Origin: Blastocladiella emersonii ATCC 22665
Taxonomy: Eukaryota; Blastocladiomycota; Blastocladiomycetes; Blastocladiales; Blastocladiaceae
DNA: 20,409 bases
NCBI GenBank assembly: GCA_025594325.1
Contig: JANHCV010000021.1
Span: forward strand, 1-20,409
Direction: 5' to 3'
Position numbers and translations under genes: made by a program. Below, in pieces: positions 1-5,380 of this stretch. The notes under the pieces are model-generated. The model did not search any database and was not told the origin of the DNA. It worked only from the letters and a program-made list of their open reading frames with translations. Every line of letters starts with the position of its first letter. The first letter of the stretch is position 1.

Positions 1-51
1 AATCGCAGCAAGCGAAGGGAATCAGTTTGATCAACGATCGTCAATCGCAGA

Positions 52-125
52 GGTCCCATAGCTCAGTTGGTTAGAGCGTGGTGCTAATAACGCCAAGGCC
101 GACGGTTCGACCCCGTCTGGGACCA
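52..125 (+). tRNA. tRNA-Ile(AAT)
   Basis: Full 74-nt cloverleaf. Acceptor GGTCCCA (52-58) pairs with TGGGACC (118-124), and the discriminator is A125. The A box is TAGCTCAGTTGG (59-70). The anticodon loop CTAATAA (84-90) puts AAT at 86-88. The B box GGTTCGACCCC starts at 104. A34 is deaminated to inosine in eukaryotes, so this tRNA should read AUU, AUC and AUA. No CCA is encoded. The Pol III terminator is T6 at 129-134. It converges with tRNA-Asn across 123 bp. Confidence 0.98.
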
Positions 126-248
126 CTCTTTTTTCCTCCTCGCTCATCAGCACCGATCCTTGACGAGAATCTTCAGCGCTCGCTCGAGCCGCTTCGTGAT
201 TGATTACCTGGCTTGTACGCGCAAGAGCGCAAGCAGCAAAATGAAAAA

Positions 249-322
249 CGCTCTTGGGTGGACTCGAACCACCATCCTTTCGATTAACAGTCGAACGCGC
301 TAACCAATTGCGCCACAAGAGC
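249..322 (-). tRNA. tRNA-Asn(GTT)
   Basis: Minus-strand 74-nt cloverleaf. The 5' GCTCTTG (322-316) pairs perfectly with CAAGAGC at the 3' end (256-250). The discriminator is G (249), as usual for eukaryotic tRNA-Asn. The loop CTGTTAA carries anticodon GTT (plus-strand 286-288). The T arm is GGTGG-TTCGAGT-CCACC. The terminator is T5 on the minus strand (plus 244-248), directly against the gene end, with a second TTTTGCT run just beyond. Its 5' end lies 79 bp from the 5' end of tRNA-Met, so the two are divergent. Confidence 0.98.
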
Positions 323-401
323 TCGCAGTAAGCTGCGGAAAGCTCAGCTTCGTTCGCCGCGAAAGCCGATCATCCAGACCAACTACTCGAGCTGATTCAA
401 T

Positions 402-474
402 GCGGAGTTGGCTCAGTCGGCAGAGCGTAGGTCTCATAATCCTAAGGTCGGGAGTTCGAGTCTCCCACTCCGCA
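402..474 (+). tRNA. tRNA-Met(CAT), elongator
   Basis: 73-nt cloverleaf. Acceptor GCGGAGT (402-408) pairs with ACTCCGC (467-473), discriminator A474. The loop CTCATAA (433-439) has anticodon CAT at 435-437. I call it elongator because it has a normal TTCGAGT T loop and G1:C72. The initiator normally has an A1:U72 pair and an A-rich T loop. The T-T mismatch at the base of the anticodon loop (432/440) also occurs in other eukaryotic elongator tRNA-Met genes. The terminator is T5 at 481-485 followed by GCTCGCGC. It converges with tRNA-Ser. Confidence 0.97.
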
Positions 475-567
475 TCATCCTTTTTGCTCGCGCGCGCCTT
501 GGATCAGTCGATCCTCGCGTAGAATCACACTCAACATCGCCGCGAGACCGCTCTGAGCAGCAAAAAA

Positions 568-649
568 CGACAACGACAGGATTTGAACCTGTGCAGGCAG
601 AGCCTAATTGATTTCTAGTCAATCCCCTTAACCACTCGGGCACGTTGTC
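568..649 (-). tRNA. tRNA-Ser(AGA)
   Basis: 82-nt class II tRNA on the minus strand. Acceptor GACAACG (649-643) pairs with CGTTGTC (575-569), discriminator G (568). The D arm is GCCCGAGTGGTTAAGGGG-like. The loop CTAGAAA gives anticodon AGA (plus 614-616). The long variable arm AGGC-TCT-GCCT is what seryl-tRNA synthetase recognises in this family. A34 becomes inosine and should read UCU, UCC and UCA. The terminator is T6 (plus 562-567) followed by GCTGCTC. Confidence 0.98.
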
Positions 650-762
650 TTACACGCGGACACGCAACGGTCGATCAAGTTGCGCGAGCAAGAAAGCGAG
701 CGAGTCGATTGCGTTTGTTGCCGTAGCGGTTGGTGATCGATCGTACACGCTCAGAAATCGAT

Positions 763-845
763 GGGGAGATGGCCGAGTCGGTCTAAGGCGTCACGTTAAG
801 GCCGTGATCTCTTCGGAGGCGTGGGTTCGAATCCCACTCTCCTCA
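763..845 (+). tRNA. tRNA-Leu(AAG)
   Basis: 83-nt class II tRNA. Acceptor GGGGAGA (763-769) pairs with TCTCCTC (838-844) with one G2-U71 wobble, discriminator A845. The loop TTAAGGC (796-802) has anticodon AAG at 798-800. The variable arm 808-820 forms a CTC-TTC-GGAG-type hairpin. The T arm is GTGGG-TTCGAAT-CCCAC. A34 to inosine lets it read CUU, CUC and CUA. It has the longest terminator of the plus-strand genes, T7 at 850-856. Confidence 0.98.
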
Positions 846-921
846 TCCCTTTTTTTCCCTCTCGCGAAGCATCTGGCTCGCGAGGGACGATCGTGAAGAT
901 AGACGCGCATCGGAGAAGCAA

Positions 922-993
922 GGCTCGATGGTCTAGTGGTATGATTCTCCCTTAGGGTGGGAGAGGTCCCGGGTTCAATCCCCGGTCGAGCCC
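922..993 (+). tRNA. tRNA-Pro(AGG)
   Basis: 72-nt cloverleaf. Acceptor GGCTCGA (922-928) pairs with TCGAGCC (986-992), discriminator C993, the usual base in eukaryotic tRNA-Pro. The anticodon stem CTCCC/GGGAG encloses TTAGGGT, with anticodon AGG at 954-956. The T arm is CCGGG-TTCAATC-CCCGG. A34 to inosine reads CCU, CCC and CCA. The terminator is T5 at 997-1001. It converges with tRNA-Glu(TTC) across 99 bp. Confidence 0.98.
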
Positions 994-1092
994 TTCTTTT
1001 TCTCGCTCGCTGTGAGCGGGACGAGCCTTTTGCGTCGCGTACAGCGCAAGAAAAAGGTGATCGACTCGAACTCGTCGCAGCAAAACGCGCTG

Positions 1093-1164
1093 CTCCGCAT
1101 CGGGGATTCGAACCCCGGCCACCTCGGTGAAAGCGAGGGATCCTGACCACTGGACCAATGCGGA
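1093..1164 (-). tRNA. tRNA-Glu(TTC)
   Basis: 72-nt minus-strand cloverleaf. Acceptor TCCGCAT (1164-1158) pairs with ATGCGGA (1100-1094), discriminator G (1093). The loop CTTTCAC has anticodon TTC (plus 1129-1131). The T arm is CGGGG-TTCGAAT-CCCCG. It reads GAA and is the only gene in the unit with T at position 34. The first terminator is weak, T4 (plus 1082-1085) followed by GCTG. A backup T5 lies at plus 1051-1055. Confidence 0.98.
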
Positions 1165-1222
1165 TCTCGATGTGCGAGCGACTTGGAGGTCGAGAGCGAC
1201 CCGAGTACATGTAAACTTTGAT

Positions 1223-1304
1223 GTTCAGGTGGCCGAGCGGTCTAAGGCGCTAGTTTCAGGTACTAGTCTCTTCGGAGGCGAGGGTTCGAATCCCTTCCTG
1301 GACA
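1223..1304 (+). tRNA. tRNA-Leu(CAG)
   Basis: 82-nt class II tRNA. Acceptor GTTCAGG (1223-1229) pairs with CCTGGAC (1297-1303) with one T-G wobble, discriminator A1304. The anticodon stem CTAGT/ACTAG encloses TTCAGGT, with anticodon CAG at 1257-1259. The variable arm TCTCTTCGGAGGC is identical to that of the Leu(AAG) gene at 763, suggesting common descent. The terminator is only T4 (1309-1312). A stronger T6 follows at 1404-1409 after a hairpin, so read-through is possible. It is the last gene before the tRNA-free block. Confidence 0.98.
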
Positions 1305-1349
1305 TTCGTTTTGCTCCCTCGCGCACAGCGCAAGCAGCGAAGCGTACAC

Positions 1350-1409
1350 AGCTCGAGTCGGCGCACACGCTGCTGTGTCGCGAGGGCGGCTCCGATCGAG
1401 CTCTTTTTT
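1350..1409 (+). ncRNA. Candidate hairpin RNA ending at a Pol III-type T6 run
   Basis: An outer stem pairs AGCTCGA (1350-1356) with TCGAGCT (1396-1402), then TCGG (1358-1361) with CCGA (1392-1395) after one bulged G. An inner stem pairs CGC-ACAC (1362-1368) with GTGT-c-GCG (1375-1382) round a GCTGCT loop. The stem runs directly into CTTTTTT (1403-1409). The 13-mer CTCTTTTTTCTCC here (1401-1413) equals the trailer of tRNA-Val (4451-4463). It could be the tail of a read-through transcript of tRNA-Leu(CAG), whose own terminator is only T4, or the remnant of a lost Pol III gene. I see no snoRNA C/D boxes. Copies lie at 8153-8212 and 14956-15015. Confidence 0.3.
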
Positions 1410-1597
1410 CTCCAGAATGTAGTCGACAGTATGCTCGCTCCATGCTGAAAGCCCGAGCCTCATCGCTCTCATACAGCGCGAGTAATATGCGATCACCGAG
1501 GCCGCGGCGCACGATCGCCTCACGTCTCAAAGTCCAGCTCAAACTAGCGCAACAGCTCAAGGACAGTGTCGGCTCTACTTCACGCTCACACGGCCCT

Positions 1598-1973
1598 GGG
1601 TTCGATCCTGCTTGTTAGCGCATTTGCGAGTACCTTCGGATTTACTTTCACACTCAATCCGGGTCCGTTTGAGCTCGTACTCGAGTATGTTACATTGCTA
1701 TCTATTCTGGAGCTCCCGTATTAATCAAAAATTGATTGGGGCGATTTTGCTCCCGCACCACGTCTTGAGAGCCAAGAGGTCGCGGGTTCCATACCTGCCA
1801 CTTGCATTTGCATTTGTTTTACACGGGGCCGAGACACAAAACTCGGATTGCTCCCAAACTTTAACAGGGATCGTTATATGACGCGTGGACCTCAGAAAAT
1901 AATTTGCGCCTTTATTCCATTTATACAGCTCGAGTTGCGAGTGAGACGGAGTCGGGTCGCGGGTTCGATCCTG
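1598..1973 (+). repeat. Three B-box/T-arm-like motifs at about 180-bp spacing
   Basis: GGGTTCGATCCTG (1598-1610), GGGTTCCATACCTG (1784-1797) and GGGTTCGATCCTG (1961-1973) each resemble a tRNA T arm, and the second and third are preceded by GTCGC. None has a pairing acceptor, a D arm or a good A box upstream, so none is a tRNA gene. The spacing (186 and 177 bp) and weak flanking similarity suggest a decayed tandem repeat or old tRNA-derived copies. Copies lie at +6803 and +13606. Confidence 0.35.
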
Positions 1974-2193
1974 AGTGTGGTCACTTGGTCGCTTTAGCTG
2001 GTCGACCGAGCGTATTAAATTGCAAAGCCATTTCTCAACGGATCTTTGATCTGTAAGTTGCATCATGTGTTCCTCTTTTACTCTGATTATATAAAAGTAA
2101 CAGATCGGCAAAGCATTGACAGATGCGAAAGCTCGGATGCACTGTCGATTCCGGCGCTAGAGAACAGCTAGGCAGACGCCCTTGCACACGCAG

Positions 2194-2580
2194 GTTGGGG
2201 CACGTCACTGAACAAGATCAAAGGCAACAGATCCGCAAAAGCTGCAAAACTCAGGTCGCGACAGCGGTCCGTCCGACCCGGATCGACCCGAACCATTTTC
2301 CGCTACAAGGACGCTAGACAGAAGGCACTTCACATGGATGTTGGAGCACCTTGTTAGCTACGATTAGAAGCAACAGAATCAAAAAAGCTGTAAAACTCAT
2401 GTCGTGGGAGCGGTTCGACCGACCCGGATCGACCCGACCCCCAGTGCGCTACAGACATGCTAGACCAAAGGCGCTCCACATGAATGTTGGGGCACCTTGT
2501 TGATAATGATCAAGAGCAACAGATCCCAGAAAGCTGCAAAACTCATGTCACGGCACCGCCCCGACCGACCCGCACTCGAG
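2194..2580 (+). repeat. Degenerate 146-bp tandem repeat, about 2.7 copies
   Basis: GTTGGGGCAC-like starts at 2194, 2340 and 2486 are exactly 146 bp apart. So are the internal landmarks GATCAAAGGCAACAG (2216, 2362, 2508), CTGCAAAACTCA-like and GACCCG (2275, 2421, 2567). The copies are clearly diverged, with no indels between landmarks. The last copy stops near 2580. A more diverged partial copy precedes it (GCTAGA at 2156, 157 bp before its equivalent at 2313). Unlike the 6.8-kb unit, these copies are not kept identical to each other. Also at 8997-9383 and 15800-16186. Confidence 0.85.
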
Positions 2581-2736
2581 TCGGTCCCCCGACATGGTCT
2601 CTTAAGATTTTTTCAATCTGTTGACTGCAATTGCTGCGGGAACTTAGCGCAAGCTTAAGTTTAGGAGGGCGCGCGAAAGCATTGAAGGATGCACCCGAGC
2701 GCACGTTTACGCACTCGAACACGTTCAAGTCGAGAG

Positions 2737-2986
2737 TTGACCCTGTTGCCGTCGGGATCATGCAAATCTGTTGACGCCATGCAACTCAGAATCACTGTAG
2801 CTATCCATTGATATCTGAGGCGTCATGATAGCCCAACGGGAAGGGGTCGAAATCGTGACACCGCGAGCAAAACTTTGGTGTCGCGCGGACTCGAACCGGT
2901 CGGGTCAATATTTGACCATGTTGCCGTCGGAATGATGCGAATCTGTTGACGCCATGCAACGCAGAATCGTTTTGCCTATCCATAGA
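2737..2986 (+). repeat. Pair of 75-bp repeats offset by 175 bp
   Basis: Segment 2737-2811 and segment 2912-2986 align with a constant 175-bp offset. They share TTGACC-TGTTGCCGTCGG, then TGC(A/G)AATCTGTTGACGC, then CATGCAAC-CAGAATC and CTATCCAT. The core 17-mer occurs again with one change at 3897-3913 (TGCGAATCTGTCGACGC), and a shorter inverted form lies at 3189-3204. No coding function is evident. Also at 9540-9789 and 16343-16592. Confidence 0.8.
2887..2897 (-). promoter_or_regulatory. Orphan B box (TFIIIC-type site)
   Basis: The minus strand reads GGTTCGAGTCC, a perfect match to the tRNA B-box consensus. Only three of the five T-stem pairs could form, and the 60-100 bp upstream on the minus strand contain no acceptor partner or A box. 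It therefore resembles an extra TFIIIC binding site or a dead tRNA or SINE. The binding itself is inference. Copies lie at 9690-9700 and 16493-16503. Confidence 0.35.
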
Positions 2987-3050
2987 GGTCTTAAGTGTCG
3001 CGAGAGTCGGTCGGGAACCTGGTGAAAAAGTGACGTTCTTTGGTCTCGGC

Positions 3051-3107
3051 GGGGGACTTGGCGAAATCGCGACCGATCGGCTGACTACACTGTGCGCCGA
3101 GTCCCCC
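3051..3107. other. 13-bp hairpin with 31-nt loop
   Basis: GGGGGACTTGGCG (3051-3063) pairs with CGCCGAGTCCCCC (3095-3107): twelve Watson-Crick pairs and one G-T. The loop (3064-3094) holds the palindrome CCGATCGG (3073-3080) and a small GCG/CGC stem. No T run follows on either strand close by, so a Pol III transcript is not obvious. It could be a structured RNA or a DNA cruciform. Copies lie at 9854-9910 and 16657-16713. Confidence 0.5.
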
Positions 3108-3263
3108 TTGGGGCGGGTCGCTTTTCGGTCTCCTTTGCCTCGAAACCGGCACCATCCTAGGCAATATATCACGGGGAACACGATGGTATCAACAGATTTC
3201 GCATAGGTCGGCTCTGAGGGGGTCAAAATCAAGTCTCGAGAAAAGAAAAGGGTAAAAAATGTT

Positions 3264-3336
3264 TACCCAGTGTGGGGCTCGAACCCACGACATTGAGATT
3301 AAGAGTCTCACGCTCTACCGACTGAGCTAACCGGGC
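3264..3336 (-). tRNA. tRNA-Lys(CTT)
   Basis: 73-nt minus-strand cloverleaf. Acceptor GCCCGGT (3336-3330) pairs with ACTGGGT (3271-3265), with wobbles at 1-72 (G-U) and 5-68 (G-U), discriminator A (3264). The A box TTAGCTCAGTCGG is conserved. The loop CTCTTAA has anticodon CTT (plus 3301-3303). The T arm is GTGGG-TTCGAGC-CCCAC. It reads AAG. The terminal G1-U72 is unusual, since the commonest sequence here is G1:C72. The terminator is T6 (plus 3254-3259). Confidence 0.97.
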
Positions 3337-3753
3337 TTGATATTCTACTCGAGCAATCACTTCATCTTGCGTTCCTGGCTGGACTTGAGCGTGGCGATCG
3401 GAGCTCGCGCTGGAGATCGTGGATGAGCGGGGGAGCACGCACGCGGCAGCTCGGCGATCACTAGCATCGCGCGCTCACTCTTCTTGCCGCTCGGATCGCT
3501 CACTGGTGCTCGCTTCACTTGTAAACGCCACGTTCGCTGCGTAGCGTTTGTCTCTCACTGTGGAGCGCCACAGTGATCTGGCGAGTGTGTTCGATCAACG
3601 AGCTTGTAGATGGACCGTCTCGGATGCTCAATGAGCGGTGGTGCTCGAACTGGAGCGGTACAGGTCGAGATACGGGCGAGCAAAGGTACGCGGGTCGATC
3701 AGCGCGGTTTGCGACTTGGCTTACTGTACGGCAGGTCGGCCCCGGACATCGAG
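3337..3753. other. 417-bp spacer, Lys to Gly
   Basis: No tRNA or protein gene is recognised. Two adjacent inverted repeats are visible: AAACGC/GCGTTT (3523-3528 with 3544-3549) and a perfect 9-bp stem TCACTGTGG-AGCG-CCACAGTGA (3555-3576). The rest is CG-rich spacer with many GCTCGC words. Also at 10140-10556 and 16943-17359. Confidence 0.6.
3523..3576. repeat. Two adjacent inverted repeats
   Basis: The first is a 6-bp stem AAACGC/GCGTTT round 15 nt. Six bases later a perfect 9-bp stem (3555-3563 with 3568-3576) closes a 4-nt AGCG loop. They lie in the divergent spacer between the 5' ends of tRNA-Lys and tRNA-Gly. No T run follows, so I do not call a Pol III RNA. Copies lie at 10326-10379 and 17129-17182. 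Confidence 0.5.
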
Positions 3754-3824
3754 GCATAGTTGGTTTAGTGGTATAATTACCGCCTGCCACGCGGTAGACC
3801 CGGGTTCGATTCCCGGACTATGCA
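3754..3824 (+). tRNA. tRNA-Gly(GCC)
   Basis: 71-nt cloverleaf, the usual short length for tRNA-Gly. Acceptor GCATAGT (3754-3760) pairs with ACTATGC (3817-3823), discriminator A3824. The anticodon stem ACCGC/GCGGT encloses CTGCCAC, with anticodon GCC at 3786-3788. The T arm is CCGGG-TTCGATT-CCCGG. It reads GGC and GGU. The terminator is T5 at 3829-3833 followed by GCCC. Long spacers flank it on both sides. Confidence 0.98.
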
Positions 3825-4376
3825 TCACTTTTTGCCCTTGAACTCGCCTCGCGCTCCGACCTTTTCGACCCCTTGCGACCGCATCCTTTACTCTTTTGCG
3901 AATCTGTCGACGCTACCCATGCGCTCGGGTCCTAGCGCATCCGTGTAGTCGAGTTTGGTGGCCTGAATCGACAAAAAGTTGCACGCGGTCCTTGCTGACC
4001 AGGTCCGCGCTAACCACTTGCAAATCTTGCAAGCGTTTGATGGTCTCTTGGGCGATGCCGACAACCTTGCGCACAATCGACGCGCACCACCGACTAGTTT
4101 GACTATGCGGGAGCTCGCGTTCAACAGATCCATGTGGCGTGCGCAAATGGGTGATCAAGGGCAGCGAGCGCGCTCCGATCCTGCACTTTGTGCGCTTGCG
4201 TCGCGAAGAGACGCGCGAACACGCCGATTCCACGTCGAGGCGGTCGATGATACTCTTGGGTCAGCATGTGTTGCGCGGCGGGCGGATCGCAATGATACTG
4301 GTCGAGTAATGAGCGGATGATCGACTCGAACACGCCTGCGGCGGGTCCTGTAGCGAGGACGCTCTCCAAAATTTCA
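3825..4376. other. 552-bp spacer, Gly to Val
   Basis: Contains no tRNA. Most of it (3888-4376) looks like decayed minus-strand coding sequence, described as a separate entry. It also carries the 17-mer TGCGAATCTGTCGACGC (3897-3913), an octamer CAACAGAT (4122-4129) and a perfect hairpin CTTGCAA-ATC-TTGCAAG (4017-4033). Also at 10628-11179 and 17431-17982. Confidence 0.6.
3888..4376 (-). pseudogene. Frame-broken coding-like relic, unknown family
   Basis: On the minus strand, protein-like stretches lie in successive frames. First, about 40 residues from 4376 contain VLATGPAAGVFESIIRSLL and then DQYHCDPPAAQHMLTQEY. After a shift near 4130 comes MDLLNASSRIVKLVGG. After another near 4085 comes RKVVGIAQETIKRLQDLQVV. 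After a third near 3970 comes KLDYTDALGPERMGSVDRFA, before a stop at 3888. These stretches favour G or C at third positions and lack the tRNA-shadow motifs. I do not recognise the family, and the upstream part is replaced by the tRNA-Val gene. It could be chance in GC-rich DNA. The same breaks occur in all three units. Confidence 0.3.
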
Positions 4377-4450
4377 GTCTTCGTGGTGTAGTTGGTTATC
4401 ACGTCTGTCTAACACACAGACGGTCTCCAGTTCGAACCTGGACGAAGACA
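4377..4450 (+). tRNA. tRNA-Val(AAC)
   Basis: 74-nt cloverleaf. Acceptor GTCTTCG (4377-4383) pairs perfectly with CGAAGAC (4443-4449), discriminator A4450. The anticodon stem TCTGT/ACAGA encloses CTAACAC, with anticodon AAC at 4411-4413. The T arm is TCCAG-TTCGAAC-CTGGA. A34 to inosine reads GUU, GUC and GUA. The terminator is T6 at 4454-4459. The 11-mer from its discriminator, ACTCTTTTTTC, is shared with tRNA-Ile. Confidence 0.98.
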
Positions 4451-4534
4451 CTCTTTTTTCTCCTCGAGCTCGCTCGCTTTTCTCGCTACGCAAGTGCCGC
4501 GAGATCAGGATGCAGATCAAGAGACACAGAAGCA

Positions 4535-4606
4535 TCCCAATTGGTCCAGTGGTTAGGATCTCACGCTCTCACCGTGATGGCCGGGGTTCGATTCCCCGAT
4601 TGGGAG
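4535..4606 (+). tRNA. tRNA-Glu(CTC)
   Basis: 72-nt cloverleaf. Acceptor TCCCAAT (4535-4541) pairs with ATTGGGA (4599-4605), discriminator G4606. The anticodon stem TCACG/CGTGA encloses CTCTCAC, with anticodon CTC at 4568-4570. D and T arms are nearly the same as in Glu(TTC) at 1093, so the two are paralogues. It reads GAG. The terminator is a T4 at 4620-4623 followed by GCTCTCGC, then a second TTTTGCTC module. It converges with tRNA-Ala. Confidence 0.98.
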
Positions 4607-4749
4607 GAGTTTATTCTTCTTTTGCTCTCGCTCGCTTTTGCTCCGCGTCGTCGCGAGTGGCTCAGCCATAATACGGCGTTGTATTACGCTGTCTCGATGG
4701 CAAAACGAGCGAGTCGAGCGTGTGGCTCGCGCGCGAGAAGGAAAAAAAG

Positions 4750-4822
4750 TGGAGAATCGGGGTATCGATCCCCGTGCCTCTCGCATGCTAAGCGAGCGCT
4801 CTACCATTTGAGCTAATCCCCC
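4750..4822 (-). tRNA. tRNA-Ala(AGC)
   Basis: 73-nt minus-strand cloverleaf. Acceptor GGGGGAT (4822-4816) pairs with ATTCTCC (4757-4751). Pair 3-70 is G-U, the identity element read by alanyl-tRNA synthetase. The discriminator is A (4750). The anticodon stem CTCGC/GCGAG encloses TTAGCAT, with anticodon AGC (plus 4787-4789). The T loop is ATCGATA, starting with A in place of T54, as is common in eukaryotic tRNA-Ala. A34 to inosine reads GCU, GCC and GCA. The terminator is T7 (plus 4742-4748). Confidence 0.98.
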
Positions 4823-5193
4823 ATACTTTTAGACGGTGCAGCGAGCCTCAGATCGCCGAGCTCGGTTGCGGACTTGAACCGCGCGTTTCGCCATGTTCCC
4901 TTGGGCGGATCGACTCGCGCTTTCAGTATCACGCGTAGCACCACTGGATGCATGTCTCCTCCGAGTTACAGCTCAATCGGCTGCTTGGTGCGTGAGGGGC
5001 GATGTGCGTTGTCCAGGAGCGCTGCATCGTCTGCTGCTCACTCATGCAAGCGCGCGACCCGCTCTCGCGACGCGTTATACTGCGCGACGAAGCGGTCGAC
5101 ACGCTAGAGCGGTCACTCAGTTGAGAGCTAGTGCGTACGCGATGTAAAAGAGGAGAGAGCGAGCGGCTCTCGATCGAGAAGAATAATAAAAAG
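4823..5193. other. 371-bp spacer, Ala to Phe
   Basis: No gene recognised. On the minus strand at 4870-4880 there is a B-box-like GGTTCAAGTCC in a possible 4-bp T stem (GCGG/CCGC). It has no tRNA 5' half, and it lies about 50 bp upstream of the tRNA-Ala 5' end. The remainder is unremarkable CG-rich sequence. Also at 11626-11996 and 18429-18799. Confidence 0.5.
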
Positions 5194-5266
5194 TGTCACC
5201 TCCGTGGATTGAACACGGGACCTTTAGATCTTCAGTCTAACGCTCTCCCAACTGAGCTAAGGTGAC
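5194..5266 (-). tRNA. tRNA-Phe(GAA)
   Basis: 73-nt minus-strand cloverleaf. Acceptor GTCACCT (5266-5260) pairs perfectly with AGGTGAC (5201-5195), discriminator A (5194). The anticodon stem TTAGA/TCTAA encloses CTGAAGA, with anticodon GAA (plus 5231-5233). The T arm is CCGTG-TTCAATC-CACGG. The D loop AGTTGGGA carries the G18G19 pair. It reads UUC and UUU. The terminator is T5 (plus 5188-5192). There is no intron. Confidence 0.98.
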
Positions 5267-5380
5267 GTGAATGATCAAGATCGCAACGCGTGGTGACTCT
5301 CACCGCCGTGGCGAAGCTTTAATCGGATCAGGCAGCTCGGGTCGAGGCGATATAGCAGCGCGCTGTTGCTCTATCATCAT

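Larger units (their letters stand above)
1313..3263. other. 1.95-kb tRNA-free block
   Basis: The largest gap in the unit. I see no intact protein gene, 5S rRNA, U6 or SRP RNA in it. It holds a hairpin plus T6 (1350-1409), three B-box-like motifs (1598-1973), an orphan T6 run (2608-2613), the 146-bp repeats (2194-2580), the 175-bp-spaced duplication (2737-2986), an orphan B box (2887-2897) and a 13-bp hairpin (3051-3107). It is less GC-rich around 1680-2110 than the tRNA clusters. The same block lies at 8116-10066 and 14919-16869. Confidence 0.8.

Noticed and set aside
1410-1416. Trp anticodon loop CTCCAGA
   Set aside because: The flanking five bases on each side do not pair, and no acceptor or T arm lies at the right distance. 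It is part of the T6 trailer sequence.
2194-2580. CRISPR-like array
   Set aside because: The similar segments are long, diverged and contiguous with a 146-bp period. There are no short identical repeats with unique spacers.
2226-2580. Transposon or IS element in the repeat-rich block
   Set aside because: There is no transposase or reverse transcriptase frame, no terminal inverted repeats and no target-site duplication. Simple tandem duplication explains the pattern.
2625-2631. Cys anticodon-like loop CTGCAAT
   Set aside because: GTTGA and TGCTG on its sides do not form a stem, and no cloverleaf is possible.
2801-3232. 143-codon minus-strand open frame
   Set aside because: It covers the 175-bp duplication and the 13-bp hairpin. 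Repeated DNA and hairpin arms explain its content, and no domain is visible.
1313-3263. 5S rRNA, U6 snRNA, SRP RNA or RNase P RNA in the long gap
   Set aside because: I searched by eye for their conserved cores on both strands and found none. A covariance-model scan would settle it.
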